Origin: an uncultured Myxococcales bacterium
GTDB taxonomy: Bacteria; Myxococcota_A; UBA9042
Length of the DNA: 32,042 bases
Assembly (NCBI GenBank): GCA_903883645.1
Contig: CAISBR010000143.1
Location: 1-32,042, forward strand
Reading direction: 5' to 3'
This document shows positions 14,976 through 23,537 of this stretch, in pieces. The translations under genes were made by a program, and so were the position numbers. The notes beneath the pieces are model-generated. The model did no database searches. It was not told where the DNA came from and saw nothing but the letters and a program-made list of their open reading frames with translations. Numbering within the stretch: position 1 is the stretch's first letter; each line of letters starts with the position of its first letter.

Positions 14976-15869
14976 CTAGGCTCCGTCGCCTTCGCCCATG
15001 GTCTCGGGTTTGATCGCCGCGGTGGGCGCTGTATCGGCCGGAATCGCACCATCGCCGCCGGTTTGGCCAGCTTGGTCGATTTCAGCCTGGATTCGCTTGA
15101 TTTCGCCGGGTGCCAACACCGCCGCCGGGCTCTGCGGCCAGCGCTGGGCCACCGCTTGCCACATCTCGACCGCGCGCTGGCGCCACAGGATGCGCTCGTA
15201 GGCCTTGGCCAAAAGCTCGTAATGCTCTTGCGTATGCGCCCGATCCGGAAACGCCTGCATGGCCAGGTGCAGCCGATAGACCACCCCCATCCACTTCTTG
15301 CGTTCCGCATAAAACTTCACCACATAGCGGGCATGGGCATACTGCAGGTCGATGCAATGATCGCGCAGGCCCAGCGCCTCGGTGGCAAAGCGCGAGCGGG
15401 GATAAGTCCGCACAAACTTTTCAAGTTCCGTCCGGGCGTGCTGCACCGGGCTCAGGTCGAGCTCGTACACCGGCGGCAAGATCCACAGGTCGCTGGGCGC
15501 CAGCTCGTAGTGCGATTTGGCGATCATGAACATCGCATAGGGCACGTTGTCGTTGCCCTCGTGGCGCTGCACAAAGTTGTGGTAAGCCTCGATAGCCTCG
15601 TCGTATTTGCGCGATTGGAACAGCCCGTCGGCCAGCCGCAGCCGCGCCAGCGCCGTCAGCTGTACGTAACTAGGCATCTTAACGAGCTTTTGCAGCTCTT
15701 GCTCGGCCTCTAGGATCGAGCCGCCCGCCAAGTGCTCCATGCTTTCGTGATACAGCGTCTCGGCTTCCGAGCCCACCGGCTGCGCCACCTCGGGCCCGCA
15801 GGCCAGCAGGGTCAGCGCGACGGCCAGCCACAGCAACACCCCAGTCAATCGCTTGACTTGCTTGGGCAT
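14976..15869 (-). CDS. BamD/ComL-like outer membrane lipoprotein
   Basis: 297 residues from the chosen ATG. An in-frame ATG nine codons earlier would give a longer, less typical signal peptide. The N-terminus KQVKRLTGVLLWLAVALTLLAC is a lipoprotein signal with lipobox LLAC (Cys24). Tetratricopeptide-like helical pairs follow: 'AETLYHESMEHLAGGSILEA', 'LADGLFQSRKYDEAIEAYHN', 'NVPYAMFMIAKSHYELAPSD', 'ARTELEKFVRTYPRSRFATE'. The latter two match BamD signatures (F...P.....PYA.Y....S.Y, A...F..F...YP.S.Y). BamD is the lipoprotein component of the outer membrane beta-barrel assembly machine. Residues 255-297 form an acidic, Ala-rich tail. The gene lies about 125 bp downstream of rubredoxin on the same strand and may be a separate unit. 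Confidence 0.8.
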   Translation of the reverse strand: MPKQVKRLTGVLLWLAVALTLLACGPEVAQPVGSEAETLYHESMEHLAGGSILEAEQELQKLVKMPSYVQLTALARLRLADGLFQSRKYDEAIEAYHNFVQRHEGNDNVPYAMFMIAKSHYELAPSDLWILPPVYELDLSPVQHARTELEKFVRTYPRSRFATEALGLRDHCIDLQYAHARYVVKFYAERKKWMGVVYRLHLAMQAFPDRAHTQEHYELLAKAYERILWRQRAVEMWQAVAQRWPQSPAAVLAPGEIKRIQAEIDQAGQTGGDGAIPADTAPTAAIKPETMGEGDGA

Positions 15870-15993
15870 TGTGCTGTGCGGACTGCGCTGCGCCATCGGC
15901 CACGACCCCACCGGCGGCAGGCCGGCATCGGGGGCGCAGTAGTATCCCGGATCGCCGGGCAGTGGGTCAAGCAAAACCCGCAGGTTCTCAGGC

Positions 15994-16158
15994 TCAGCCG
16001 GCCTTGGCGACGAACTCGAAGTCGGCTTTTGCTACGCCGCAGTCGGGGCAACACCAGTCCTCGTCGATGTCTTCGAAGCGGGTGCCGGGGGCGATACCGT
16101 CGTCGGGCAAGCCCTTTTCTTGGTCGTACTCAAAGCCGCACACGATGCAGGTCCACAT
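15994..16158 (-). CDS. Rubredoxin
   Basis: 54-residue electron carrier with one Fe bound by four cysteines: CIVCGF (Cys4, Cys7) near the N-terminus and CCPDCGVAK toward the C-terminus. The typical motifs [20 protein letters not shown] and [12 protein letters not shown] are present, and length is standard. The ribosome binding site GGAGGAA is 3-4 nt before the ATG. It lies 49 bp downstream of the rubrerythrin gene on the same strand. Because that rubrerythrin lacks its own rubredoxin domain, this protein is the likely electron donor for peroxide reduction. Confidence 0.97.
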   Translation of the reverse strand: MWTCIVCGFEYDQEKGLPDDGIAPGTRFEDIDEDWCCPDCGVAKADFEFVAKAG

Positions 16159-16207
16159 GATTTCCTCCAAAACTGGTGTCGAATAGCTTGGGCTGGGGGA
16201 TAGTGTT

Positions 16208-16678
16208 CTAACGGGCCGACTCCAGACGCTTTTCGTACTGCTTGGCGTGGCGCTCTTCGACCTTGGCGAGCGCGGCAAAGCGCTTGGCGGCCTTGGCCAG
16301 CAGGGCGGCAAACTCGGCGGCGTGCTGCTGCGACTCGGCGATCTGCTCGGCAAACTCGCCTGCCGCCAGGTGATTTCCTTCTTGCACCGCCGCGTGGTGG
16401 AACTTGGGGTACATGGCGGTGTACTCGTGCGTCTCGCCGGCGATGGCCAGCTGCAGCACCTGCTGCGGGTTCAGCTTGGCGGCGGGGAACAGCAGGTCGG
16501 CGTGGCCCAGGGCGTGCTGCACCTCTTGCTTGGCGGTCTCTTCGAACAGGGCTGCGGTCTCTAAGTCGCCGTGTGCACGGGCAATCTTGGCAAAGTGCAG
16601 GTACTTGATGTGCGCCATGCTCTCGCCCGCAAAGGCGGCTTCTAGATTGGCGATGGTCGGGCTGTGGGTCGTGCTCAT
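16208..16678 (-). CDS. Rubrerythrin (ferritin-like domain only)
   Basis: 156-residue ferritin-like diiron protein that reduces hydrogen peroxide in anaerobes and microaerobes. Iron-ligand motifs: E19 in [13 protein letters not shown]52..H55 in [14 protein letters not shown], a second Glu pair in [14 protein letters not shown] near 95, and E..H in [12 protein letters not shown] near the C-terminus. The C-terminal rubredoxin domain of classical rubrerythrin (about 190 residues) is absent and is replaced by the separate rubredoxin gene 49 bp downstream. The start is the ATG with AAGGA 6 nt upstream. A sigma-70-like promoter is predicted about 75-105 bp upstream. The divergent MsrB-MsrA gene fits an oxidative-stress island. 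Confidence 0.92.
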   Translation of the reverse strand: MSTTHSPTIANLEAAFAGESMAHIKYLHFAKIARAHGDLETAALFEETAKQEVQHALGHADLLFPAAKLNPQQVLQLAIAGETHEYTAMYPKFHHAAVQEGNHLAAGEFAEQIAESQQHAAEFAALLAKAAKRFAALAKVEERHAKQYEKRLESAR

Positions 16679-16754
16679 CGGGGTCCTTGGCGCCGTGCTT
16701 GCTTGCGGGCGGTAGAGCAAATGTAGGTCACTCCCTTTGATTGAGCTAATCGAT

Positions 16755-16784
16755 TGTATATGTAAGAACGATAGAATAGGTCGA
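16755..16784 (-). promoter_or_regulatory. Possible promoter for rubrerythrin-rubredoxin
   Basis: On the minus strand: TCGACC (-35 candidate, 16779-16784), 18-bp spacer, TATACA (-10 candidate, 16755-16760) followed by AT. It stands out as the AT-rich part of the 234-bp divergent region. It ends about 77 bp before the rubrerythrin ATG. No clear PerR or OxyR box is visible. Confidence 0.45.
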
Positions 16785-16912
16785 TGGCGGAATAGATCCT
16801 CGTCAAAAAACTTTGGCAGAAACCATGCTTGCGGCGCGCTAGCTTGCGCGTTCGCCAGGCAAGGCGCTTGCTGAAATCAGGCGGTCCGCAGAGGCCGTGG
16901 CGAGGTGCAGGG

Positions 16913-18058
16913 ATGAACGGGTGGATGCGCATCGCGGTAGGGGTGATTTTGCTAGCAGCTACAGTGGCTTGCGGCAAGAATGCGGCGACGGAGACCCTGT
17001 TGGGGTCGGGAGGCGTGTCGGTGGCGTACGCAGATTCGGGTCCAGGGCGGGCGAGCTATACCAAGCCAAGTCAAGAAGAACTAAAGAAAAGGCTGACGCC
17101 GCTGCAGTATCGGGTCACCCAAGAAGGGGCTACAGAGCCGGCGTTTTCGGGGTCGTACTGGAACGAGCATCGCGACGGCTTGTACGTGGATGTGGCGACG
17201 GGCGAGCCGCTGTTTTCAGCCCGCGACAAGTTCGATTCTGGAACAGGTTGGCCTAGTTTTACGCGACCGGTCGATGTGGGGGCGGTCATCAATCACGAGG
17301 ACCGCAGCCACGGCATGGTGCGCGTAGAGGTGGTATCGCGGGTTGGCGCGTCGCACTTGGGCCACGTTTTTGACGACGGACCAGCGCCCGCCGGGCTGCG
17401 TTACTGTATCAATTCTGCGGCATTGCGCTTCGTGGCGGTCGATCGCCTAGGGGCCGAGGGCTATGGCAGTTACGCCGCGCGCTTTGGTGCCAAGTCGGCG
17501 GCGGCGCCCCAGGCCGATACGAACAATGCCTGCGCGTCGCCCAAGCCGGGTGAGCAGCCGGGCTGTGCCGCCACGCTCGAAGTGGCCTATCTGGCCGGCG
17601 GTTGTTTTTGGGGCATGCAGGATATCCTTAGGAAAATCCCAGGGGTGGTCGAGACCGAGGTGGGTTATACCGGCGGCACCACCGCCAAGCCCAACTACGA
17701 GCAGGTCCATGGCGGTCGCACGGGGCACACCGAGGCTGTAAAAGTCGTGTTCGACCCCGAGCAGCTGAGCTACGCGGATTTGCTCGAGAAATGGTACTTC
17801 CGCATGCACGACCCGACCACCGTTAATCGCCAGGGTAATGATGTAGGATCTCAATATCGTTCGGCTATCTTCTACACGAGCGACGTGCAGCGCGACACGG
17901 CTGAGGCGGTCAAAGCCCGCGTCGATAAAAGTGGTAAGTGGCCGCGCAAGTTGGTGACCGAGATCGCCGCCGCGGGGCCGTTCACGTCGGCCGAGGACTA
18001 CCATCAGGACTATCTAGAGAAGAATCCCGGTGGCTATACCTGCCATTATATGCGGTAG
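16913..18058 (+). CDS. Exported MsrB-MsrA fusion (peptide methionine sulfoxide reductase)
   Basis: 381-residue bifunctional enzyme that reduces both R- and S-methionine sulfoxide in oxidised proteins. The N-terminal signal peptide ends at a cysteine (residue 20, ATVAC), suggesting a lipoprotein or at least an exported protein. The lipobox is weak. The MsrB domain (about 50-190) shows '[14 protein letters not shown]', '[18 protein letters not shown]' and [11 protein letters not shown] with the catalytic Cys near 165. The zinc-binding CxxC pairs are absent. A linker of about 30 residues leads to MsrA (about 220-381), with catalytic GGCFWGMQ (Cys near 231), [15 protein letters not shown], and a C-terminal YTCHYMR resolving Cys. 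The B-then-A order is the reverse of some fusions such as PilB. Start chosen at ATG with GAGGTG 6 nt upstream. Divergent from the rubrerythrin operon. Confidence 0.93.
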   Translation: MNGWMRIAVGVILLAATVACGKNAATETLLGSGGVSVAYADSGPGRASYTKPSQEELKKRLTPLQYRVTQEGATEPAFSGSYWNEHRDGLYVDVATGEPLFSARDKFDSGTGWPSFTRPVDVGAVINHEDRSHGMVRVEVVSRVGASHLGHVFDDGPAPAGLRYCINSAALRFVAVDRLGAEGYGSYAARFGAKSAAAPQADTNNACASPKPGEQPGCAATLEVAYLAGGCFWGMQDILRKIPGVVETEVGYTGGTTAKPNYEQVHGGRTGHTEAVKVVFDPEQLSYADLLEKWYFRMHDPTTVNRQGNDVGSQYRSAIFYTSDVQRDTAEAVKARVDKSGKWPRKLVTEIAAAGPFTSAEDYHQDYLEKNPGGYTCHYMR

Positions 18059-18133
18059 TTGTAGGGGTGCTTGACGGGTGGCGCCCGCTGGTCGCACAGT
18101 CCGCCGCGGCGCCATGACGCCAGGACCAAGCCC

Positions 18134-19135
18134 GTGGCCACTTTTGCCTTTGCCGATAAGCCGCGTGTGCCGCTAAGCGTTCGTATTATATCGTATAAAT
18201 ACGATGCTTGGCTGCCGGGGAGCCTTGGCGGCCTGGCCATGCAGTCGGTGATGCCGGCCGAGGTGGTGGCGTCGGATGACTGCTCGCCCGCGCCACATAC
18301 CCAAGCATTTTGGGATCTTGCGCCGCAGTTTCCGTGGGTGCACTTTCAGCAGCCGCCGCACAATCTGGGCCCAGTGCCGCATTTTCGCCAGCTGGTGGCT
18401 GGGGTTGAGCAGCCTTACTACCTGCTGATGTCGGCCGACGACACGCTGGTCGATTCGGACTTCTTGCGCGACGCGGTGGCGGTGTTCGAGCAAAACCCAA
18501 ACGTGGTCGCGGTGTTTGGCCGACATGTGCCGGTGGATGTCGACGGGCGACTGCTCGTGCCGGAGCCGCCGCGGGCGTCGGTCGAGGTGCGCATCCTGCC
18601 GGCGCAAGACCTGCGCGACCGCTTGGCCTTTGACAACGTGGTGCCGGCGGTGTGCACGGTGATCCGCACGTCGGTGCACCAGCAAGTGCCGCCGTTTCCG
18701 ATCGATAATACCCTCTGTCACGACTGGCTGCAGTGGTATCTTATGACGTTCGCTGGTGATTTTGCGCTTATCGATCGTCCCGTGCTGCACTACCGCACCC
18801 ATCGCGGCAGCTTGTCGGCGGCCCACGAACACGAGGCCAAGGTTGCCAAGTGCGTCGACGAATTCTACCTGGCGCTGCTCAACCGGCCCGAGGTGAGCGC
18901 GCACGACCGCGAGCAGCTGCGGGCTGGGCGTATTCGCAAGCAGCTGGCCTACTTGCCGGTGCGGCGGCTGTGGCGGCCGGTGGTAGAACATGTAGGCACC
19001 AAGCAGACTTGGCAGGCCTTGGCCGAGACGCTGAGCGAGCGCGGCGTGCGGCGCCTGGCGCAGTGGCGGACGGCCCTGTGGTCTGGCCAGCTAGCACCGG
19101 GCGCGCAGGGGCTGCCGGACCTTGCGGAGCGGTAA
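18134..19135 (+). CDS. Family 2-type glycosyltransferase
   Basis: 333 residues from a GTG start with AGGA 8 nt upstream. A longer frame begins 21 codons earlier at a TTG without support. The GT-A fold is indicated by VPLSVRIISYKYDAWL near residue 12 (nucleotide-binding strand), 'MQSVMPAEVVASDDCSPAP' (the first Asp pair, near 48), 'NLGPVPHFRQLVAG', and MSADDTLVDSDFL near 100 (the DXD-like metal site). An acceptor-side segment HDWLQWYLMTF lies near 197, followed by LHYRTHRGSLS. No membrane segment is seen, so the enzyme is cytoplasmic or peripheral. It probably transfers one sugar of the surface glycan. It converges on the wzx-like gene with a 12-bp gap. Confidence 0.85.
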   Translation: MATFAFADKPRVPLSVRIISYKYDAWLPGSLGGLAMQSVMPAEVVASDDCSPAPHTQAFWDLAPQFPWVHFQQPPHNLGPVPHFRQLVAGVEQPYYLLMSADDTLVDSDFLRDAVAVFEQNPNVVAVFGRHVPVDVDGRLLVPEPPRASVEVRILPAQDLRDRLAFDNVVPAVCTVIRTSVHQQVPPFPIDNTLCHDWLQWYLMTFAGDFALIDRPVLHYRTHRGSLSAAHEHEAKVAKCVDEFYLALLNRPEVSAHDREQLRAGRIRKQLAYLPVRRLWRPVVEHVGTKQTWQALAETLSERGVRRLAQWRTALWSGQLAPGAQGLPDLAER

Positions 19136-19147
19136 GGGTACGCGGCG

Positions 19148-20617
19148 TCATCGAAAACGAGCTAGTCGCCCCTGTAGCCACTGCCGCGCCGCACTAGCCT
19201 CACTGCGCCGCACGCTGAGCAAGGCCCACCCCGCCATGACCACCGCGCTGCCCGCCAGTCGCAGCGGCAGCGCCGCCAAGCCAAGCCATGCCGCGGCACC
19301 CACCGCTAACGCACTTACAGTGAGCAGGGCGATGTTGTCGCGTTGTGGAGTGATGGCAAACGCCCGCCGATTGACCCAGGCGTACACGGCACACATCAGA
19401 ATTTGATTGGCAAGAAACGCTGTTGGCGGGCCGTAGCGCCCAAGCGACCGGGTAAGCACCTCGACCAGCACCATCCAGGTCACGTAGAACCCAAGATCGA
19501 GAAGCACATGCAGTCGCACCCGCCCCGATGCCAGGACGGTAAGGCCAGTAGCCCAGGCCACCACTTTGAACAGGTCGCCCACCAACTGGATCTGCAGGAG
19601 ATCGGCAGCCCCCACGTACTCGCGCGAAAACAGTAGCCAGATTAGCAGTTCGCGCGCCGTAAGAAGACCAATGATGATCGGTGTGACCAAAAGGAGCACG
19701 CTGCGCAGCGTCTGGTTGACTTCAACGCCCAGCTGGCCGGGCTGCTGCGACGCCGTCCGGTAGGAGGGAAAGCTGTACGCCGACATGGCGCCAAGCACTA
19801 AGCCTAAGTACTGCAAGGTCAAAGCGTAGGCGACTTGGTACAGCCCTGCCTGTTCAAGGCCAAGCAAGTCGATGATACGCCGCCGCAACAGCAGGCCCAG
19901 CAGGCTGGCCGCGCCGCCGCTGATCAAGAGGGCGCCCGCAAATTGCCGCAGCGTGCGCATGTCCGTGGCGTCGGCGTCGGCGGATGCGGGCGGCGCATCC
20001 ACCGCTGCTGGCAGGGCGAACTGCCGCCACACCCACGCCGTGCCAATCAGCGAACTGACATGCACGGCAGCCAGGCTCCAGAGCGCCCCCGGCAGGCCAA
20101 AGGCCAATACCAGCGGGATGACCATGGCGACCGCGGTCAACGACTCGATGAGCCGCGACCGGGCCACTAGCCCGAATGCCTTGGCGCCGTTCAACACCGA
20201 TTGCCTTGGACGCACCCAGAGTTGCAGTAACAGCGACAGCGTGCCCGCGGCGCCGGCCCAGACCGTGGAATTGAGTCCACTGAGCGCAGGCATCAACCAC
20301 GGACTTGCCAGGGCCAATACCAAAAGCACCACCGCAACAATGGGGGCCACCTTGCGGCGTACCAGCCGCAACAGACGGTGGATGCTGGCGTAGCTGCCCT
20401 GTGCCCAGGCGTCGGCTGACAGCGCTACCAGCCCTTGCTCGGTGCCGAGCAGCACGTACGTAGCCAACAGAGCTTGCCAATCGGCCATCTGGGCGATTAC
20501 GGCCATACCCGCCTTGCCCACATGCAGCGCCACAATCTTGGTGCGCACGATCTGTACAAGCAAGTTGATCAGGGTGACGCTGCCGAGCAGCATGGTCACG
20601 CGCAGAAATTGGCTCAT
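19148..20617 (-). CDS. Wzx-like oligosaccharide flippase
   Basis: 489-residue polytopic membrane protein with about 12-14 hydrophobic segments. It has the pattern of the MATE-like polysaccharide transporter family (Wzx/RfbX, O-antigen flippase). The N-terminus VTLINLLVQIVRTKIVALHVGKAGMAVIAQ is characteristic of the WzxE/O-antigen translocase branch (helix 1, RTK.....G..G). A central cytoplasmic loop around residues 205-225 is Ala/Asp-rich. Further helices include LLLRRRIIDLLGLEQAGLYQ and LLTARELLIWLLFSREYVGA. Its role would be to flip undecaprenyl-diphosphate-linked repeat units to the periplasm. It is the last gene of the rfbB-fdtA-fdtB operon, 6 bp after the aminotransferase, which suggests the flipped unit contains the amino sugar. 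Confidence 0.85.
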   Translation of the reverse strand: MSQFLRVTMLLGSVTLINLLVQIVRTKIVALHVGKAGMAVIAQMADWQALLATYVLLGTEQGLVALSADAWAQGSYASIHRLLRLVRRKVAPIVAVVLLVLALASPWLMPALSGLNSTVWAGAAGTLSLLLQLWVRPRQSVLNGAKAFGLVARSRLIESLTAVAMVIPLVLAFGLPGALWSLAAVHVSSLIGTAWVWRQFALPAAVDAPPASADADATDMRTLRQFAGALLISGGAASLLGLLLRRRIIDLLGLEQAGLYQVAYALTLQYLGLVLGAMSAYSFPSYRTASQQPGQLGVEVNQTLRSVLLLVTPIIIGLLTARELLIWLLFSREYVGAADLLQIQLVGDLFKVVAWATGLTVLASGRVRLHVLLDLGFYVTWMVLVEVLTRSLGRYGPPTAFLANQILMCAVYAWVNRRAFAITPQRDNIALLTVSALAVGAAAWLGLAALPLRLAGSAVVMAGWALLSVRRSEASAARQWLQGRLARFR

Positions 20618-20623
20618 CGGCCC

Positions 20624-21730
20624 CTAGACTTTGGGCATGACGAAGAAGTCGCGCACCGCAGCGGCCACTTCGTCGATCTGTGCGGCCGTGTGCTGCGGAC
20701 TCATCGGCAGACTCAGGCAGGTGTTCGCCCAGGCGTCGGCGAGGGGTAATTCCAAGTGGCCATGCGTAGTTGTATAGGCCTTGGCGCGATGTGGCGGCAC
20801 CGGGTAGTGGATCTGCGTGGCAATGCCGCGGTCCGCCAAGAAGCGAGCCAGCTCGTCGCGGCGCGGCGTGCGGACCACGAATAAGTGCCAAACCGGCTCG
20901 GTACCCTTTGGAATTGTAGGTAATAGTAGGTTCGGACAACCGTCCAATGCGGTCAAATAGCGGCGGGCGTGATCGGCGCGCTGCAGGTTGTCGTCGACCA
21001 AATGCGCCAGTCGCACTCGCAGTAGGGCCGCCTGCAGCTCATCCAGGCGACTATTGAAGCCCGCTAGATCATGATGGTACTTGACCGACGAGCCGTAGTT
21101 GCGCAACTTGCGAAGCGTTGTCGCCAGGGCATCGTCGTCGGTGGTGATCGCGCCGCCATCGCCAAAAGCACCAAGATTTTTGCCTGGATACATCGACCAC
21201 CCCGCCGCGTCGGCCAGGCTGCCGCAGGGCTGGCCGTGGTAGCGCGCGCCGTGGGCCTGCGCCGCATCTTCGAGCACCCGTAGCCCGCGATTGCGCGCCA
21301 CGGTCAGGACCGCGCCCATGTCGGCCGGCTGACCAAACAGATGTACCGGTACAATCGCCCGTGTCCGCACCGTAATCGCGGCTTCGATGCGCTCCGGGTC
21401 GAGCAAGCAGTTTTCGTCGATCTCGACCGGCACGGGGGTGGCGCCACACCAGCTCACCGCCAGCCAGGTGGCAATGAAAGTCTGCGAAGGCACGATAACC
21501 TCGTCGCCCGGCCCAATGTCCCACGCGCGCAGTACCAAGTGGAGGGCGTCGAGCCCGTTGGCCACGCCAATGCAATGCTTGACGCCTACAAACGTGGCGA
21601 ATTCTTGCTCGAAAGCTGCCAACTCTTCGCCGGCGATAAACCAGCCGCGGCGGGTCACGCGCTGCCAAGCGGCATCGTATTCGCTGGCGTGGGCGGCAAA
21701 GGCATCGGCAAGGTCAAGAAAGGGGATCAT
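20624..21730 (-). CDS. DegT/DnrJ/EryC1-family sugar aminotransferase (FdtB/QdtB-like)
   Basis: 368-residue PLP-dependent enzyme. Typical elements: MIPFLDLADAFAAH at the N-terminus, 'GVANGLDALHLVLRA' (phosphate-binding loop) near 55-70, 'PSQTFIATWLAVSWCGATPV' near 82-100, LEDAAQAHGA near 155 (cofactor Asp), SMYPGKNLGAFGDGGAITT with the Schiff-base Lys near 183, and 'YGSSVKYHHDLAGFNSRLDE' near 213-232. Family members transfer an amino group from glutamate to a dTDP-keto-sugar. Its four-base overlap with the 3,4-ketoisomerase gene indicates amination at C3 of dTDP-3-keto-6-deoxyhexose, giving dTDP-Fuc3N or dTDP-Qui3N. Which epimer is formed cannot be decided from the motifs. Full length. Confidence 0.88.
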   Translation of the reverse strand: MIPFLDLADAFAAHASEYDAAWQRVTRRGWFIAGEELAAFEQEFATFVGVKHCIGVANGLDALHLVLRAWDIGPGDEVIVPSQTFIATWLAVSWCGATPVPVEIDENCLLDPERIEAAITVRTRAIVPVHLFGQPADMGAVLTVARNRGLRVLEDAAQAHGARYHGQPCGSLADAAGWSMYPGKNLGAFGDGGAITTDDDALATTLRKLRNYGSSVKYHHDLAGFNSRLDELQAALLRVRLAHLVDDNLQRADHARRYLTALDGCPNLLLPTIPKGTEPVWHLFVVRTPRRDELARFLADRGIATQIHYPVPPHRAKAYTTTHGHLELPLADAWANTCLSLPMSPQHTAAQIDEVAAAVRDFFVMPKV

Positions 21731-22158
21731 GGCTCACCTTGGCGCAGTGTGCGGGCCGCCATCAGATAGGTATCGATATCGCGGAAGTAATCACTTTCGC
21801 TGTAAATATCGGAAGCCAGCACCAGCAACGCCGCCCCAGGAGTCCGCGCCTCGATGTGGCGCCACACCATCGGCCCCAGGTATAGGCCCTGGTCGGGGGT
21901 GTCGAGCGTGACCACCCGCTGGCCTTGGTCGTCGCGCAAGTACACATCGATACTGCCATGCAACGCTAGGTAAACTTGCTGCAATTCGCGGTGCGCGTGG
22001 ATCGCCCGAATGATGCCTGGCTGCAAGTTCCACAGGTAATACACGCGCGCGATGTCGAACGGCACGTCGCGGCGCCCCTCGGCAAAGGCCAAGCCCACGC
22101 CGGCGTCGAAGTGGCTGCGGATGGTGATGGGCGCGCAGCTTGCGATTCCCCAGCTCAT
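21727..22158 (-). CDS. dTDP-6-deoxy-hex-4-ulose 3,4-ketoisomerase (FdtA/QdtA-like cupin)
   Basis: 143-residue single-domain cupin. The signature 'PGIIRAIHAHRELQQVYLAL' contains the active-site HAH and Gln (family consensus RG.HAH....Q). It is followed by HGSIDVYLRDD, 'TPDQGLYLGPMVWRHI' and 'LLVLASDIYSESDYFRDIDT', matching the FdtA/QdtA/WxcM C-terminal pattern (Y.E.DYIRDY). The reaction moves the keto group of dTDP-4-keto-6-deoxyglucose to C3, with the C4 configuration set by the enzyme. The normally conserved RG before the HAH motif is RA here. Both ends overlap neighbours by four bases (ATGA), so translation is coupled to rfbB upstream and the aminotransferase downstream. Confidence 0.88.
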   Translation of the reverse strand: MSWGIASCAPITIRSHFDAGVGLAFAEGRRDVPFDIARVYYLWNLQPGIIRAIHAHRELQQVYLALHGSIDVYLRDDQGQRVVTLDTPDQGLYLGPMVWRHIEARTPGAALLVLASDIYSESDYFRDIDTYLMAARTLRQGEP

Positions 22159-23246
22159 GGGCCCTCCGTACCAGAATGCAAACCCAGTCGACCCGGCTCG
22201 ACAAGGCCTTCGCTGCGAAACTTATGAATATACCAGTTGATCGTCGTCAGTAGGCCTTCGTCGAACTCCGTCGTGGGCTGCCAGCCCAACCCGGCCAGCT
22301 TGCTCGCGTCGATGGCGTAGCGACGATCGTGTCCTGGTCGATCGGTCACAAAAGTAATCAAATCAAGCAGCTCTTCAGCGGGCGTGCCGACAGCCTGTGC
22401 CGTCAGTGTCGCCAACTTTTGCACGAGCTGCAGATTGCTCCACTCGTTGTTGCCGCCGACGTTGTACGTCTCGCCTTGGCTGCCGTGGCTCACAATGTGC
22501 AGCAGGGCGTCGCAGTGGTCGTCGACATACAGCCAATCGCGCACGTTCTCGCCCTTGCCGTAGACCGGTATTGGCTGACGCTGCAGGCACTTGCGCACCA
22601 CTGTCGGGATCAACTTTTCGGCGTGCTGGCGCGGCCCGTAGTTGTTGCTGCAGTTCGACAGGGTCACGGATAGCTTGTACGTGCGCCCCCAAGCCCGCAC
22701 CAAGTGGTCACTGCCGGCCTTGCTCGCCGAGTAGGGCGACGATGGCTGGTAGGGTGTAGTCTCGGTAAAACCGGGCTCGTGCAGGTCTAGGTCGCCGTAG
22801 ACCTCGTCGGTCGAGACGTGGTGGAAACGCACCGTTTGGCCCTCTTCGGCCAGCCTATTCGCTGCACCCTCGAGCAGCCACACCGTGCGCGCCGCCTCGA
22901 GCATGGCGTAGGTGCCCACCACGTTGGTCTGCACAAACGCCGCCGGCCCATCGATCGAGCGGTCGACGTGCGACTCGGCTGCAAGGTGCAAGATGGTGTC
23001 GATCTTGTGTTCGCGCAGCAGCTTGGCCACCAGCGTGCCGTCGCAGATGTCGCCTTGCACAAACGTAAAGCGCTGCGGATCGGCGTCCGCCAAATTCTCC
23101 AGCGAGCCGGCATAGGTCAGCTTGTCGAACCCCACCACATGCGCGCGCGGGTCCAGCTGCAGCAGACGGTGCACTAGGTTCGAGCCAATAAAGCCGGCTG
23201 CACCAGTGATCAGCACGGCGCGCGGAGTATGAACAAGTGGAGTCAT
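22155..23246 (-). CDS. rfbB: dTDP-glucose 4,6-dehydratase
   Basis: 363-residue extended short-chain dehydrogenase converting dTDP-glucose to dTDP-4-keto-6-deoxyglucose. NAD-binding motif ITGAAGFIGSNLVH near residues 13-26; 'HLAAESHVDRSIDGP'; catalytic 'STDEVYGDLDLHEPGFTET' (Thr-Asp-Glu) and YSASKAGSDH (Tyr...Lys); then LSNCSNNYGPRQHAEKLIP and 'YGKGENVRDWLYVDDHC', all diagnostic of RfbB/RmlB. The start is the ATG with AAGG 4 nt upstream. The frame is open further upstream but there it is non-homologous. It is first in the four-gene amino-sugar operon and is preceded by a good sigma-70-like promoter. rmlA, which makes dTDP-glucose, is not in the window. Confidence 0.96.
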   Translation of the reverse strand: MTPLVHTPRAVLITGAAGFIGSNLVHRLLQLDPRAHVVGFDKLTYAGSLENLADADPQRFTFVQGDICDGTLVAKLLREHKIDTILHLAAESHVDRSIDGPAAFVQTNVVGTYAMLEAARTVWLLEGAANRLAEEGQTVRFHHVSTDEVYGDLDLHEPGFTETTPYQPSSPYSASKAGSDHLVRAWGRTYKLSVTLSNCSNNYGPRQHAEKLIPTVVRKCLQRQPIPVYGKGENVRDWLYVDDHCDALLHIVSHGSQGETYNVGGNNEWSNLQLVQKLATLTAQAVGTPAEELLDLITFVTDRPGHDRRYAIDASKLAGLGWQPTTEFDEGLLTTINWYIHKFRSEGLVEPGRLGLHSGTEGP

Positions 23247-23412
23247 CAGGCCTTGATCCATAAGGGTGGGCGCGGGCGGCGCGCGGGCAAGCATACCGGA
23301 AAATACCGCAGCGTGCTCGGGCGGGCGGCGCTCGGGACTGTGCCCGCAAGGTCGCGCCGACGTCAAGAGCACAGCGCTAGGCGGATCTGGGACTTCTTCC
23401 GATATTTGGGCG

Positions 23413-23441
23413 TGTATACAATGGTTTTTCGTGTGTGCCAA
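23413..23441 (-). promoter_or_regulatory. Sigma-70-like promoter for the rfbB operon
   Basis: On the minus strand: TTGGCA (complement of 23436-23441), exactly 17 bp, then TATACA (complement of 23413-23418). Both hexamers are close to consensus. The predicted transcription start near 23406 leaves a leader of about 160 nt before the rfbB ATG. The -10 lies within TGTATACA, a perfect palindrome, so a plus-strand promoter for the 23538 gene could use the same bases (TATACA at 23415-23420 or TACAAT at 23417-23422). Confidence 0.65.
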
Positions 23442-23537
23442 CGACTTCAGCGCACCGGCCGCTTCGGTTGACAGGGCCCGCAGGTCCAGCACAATCTGCC
23501 GGCGGCTCCGTTGGGCCGGCTGGGCAAAGGGGAGCAG

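Noticed and set aside
19854..20939. Minus-strand open frame spanning the wzx/aminotransferase junction
   Set aside because: Out-of-frame shadow, Arg/Gly/Ala-rich, overlapping two well-supported genes.
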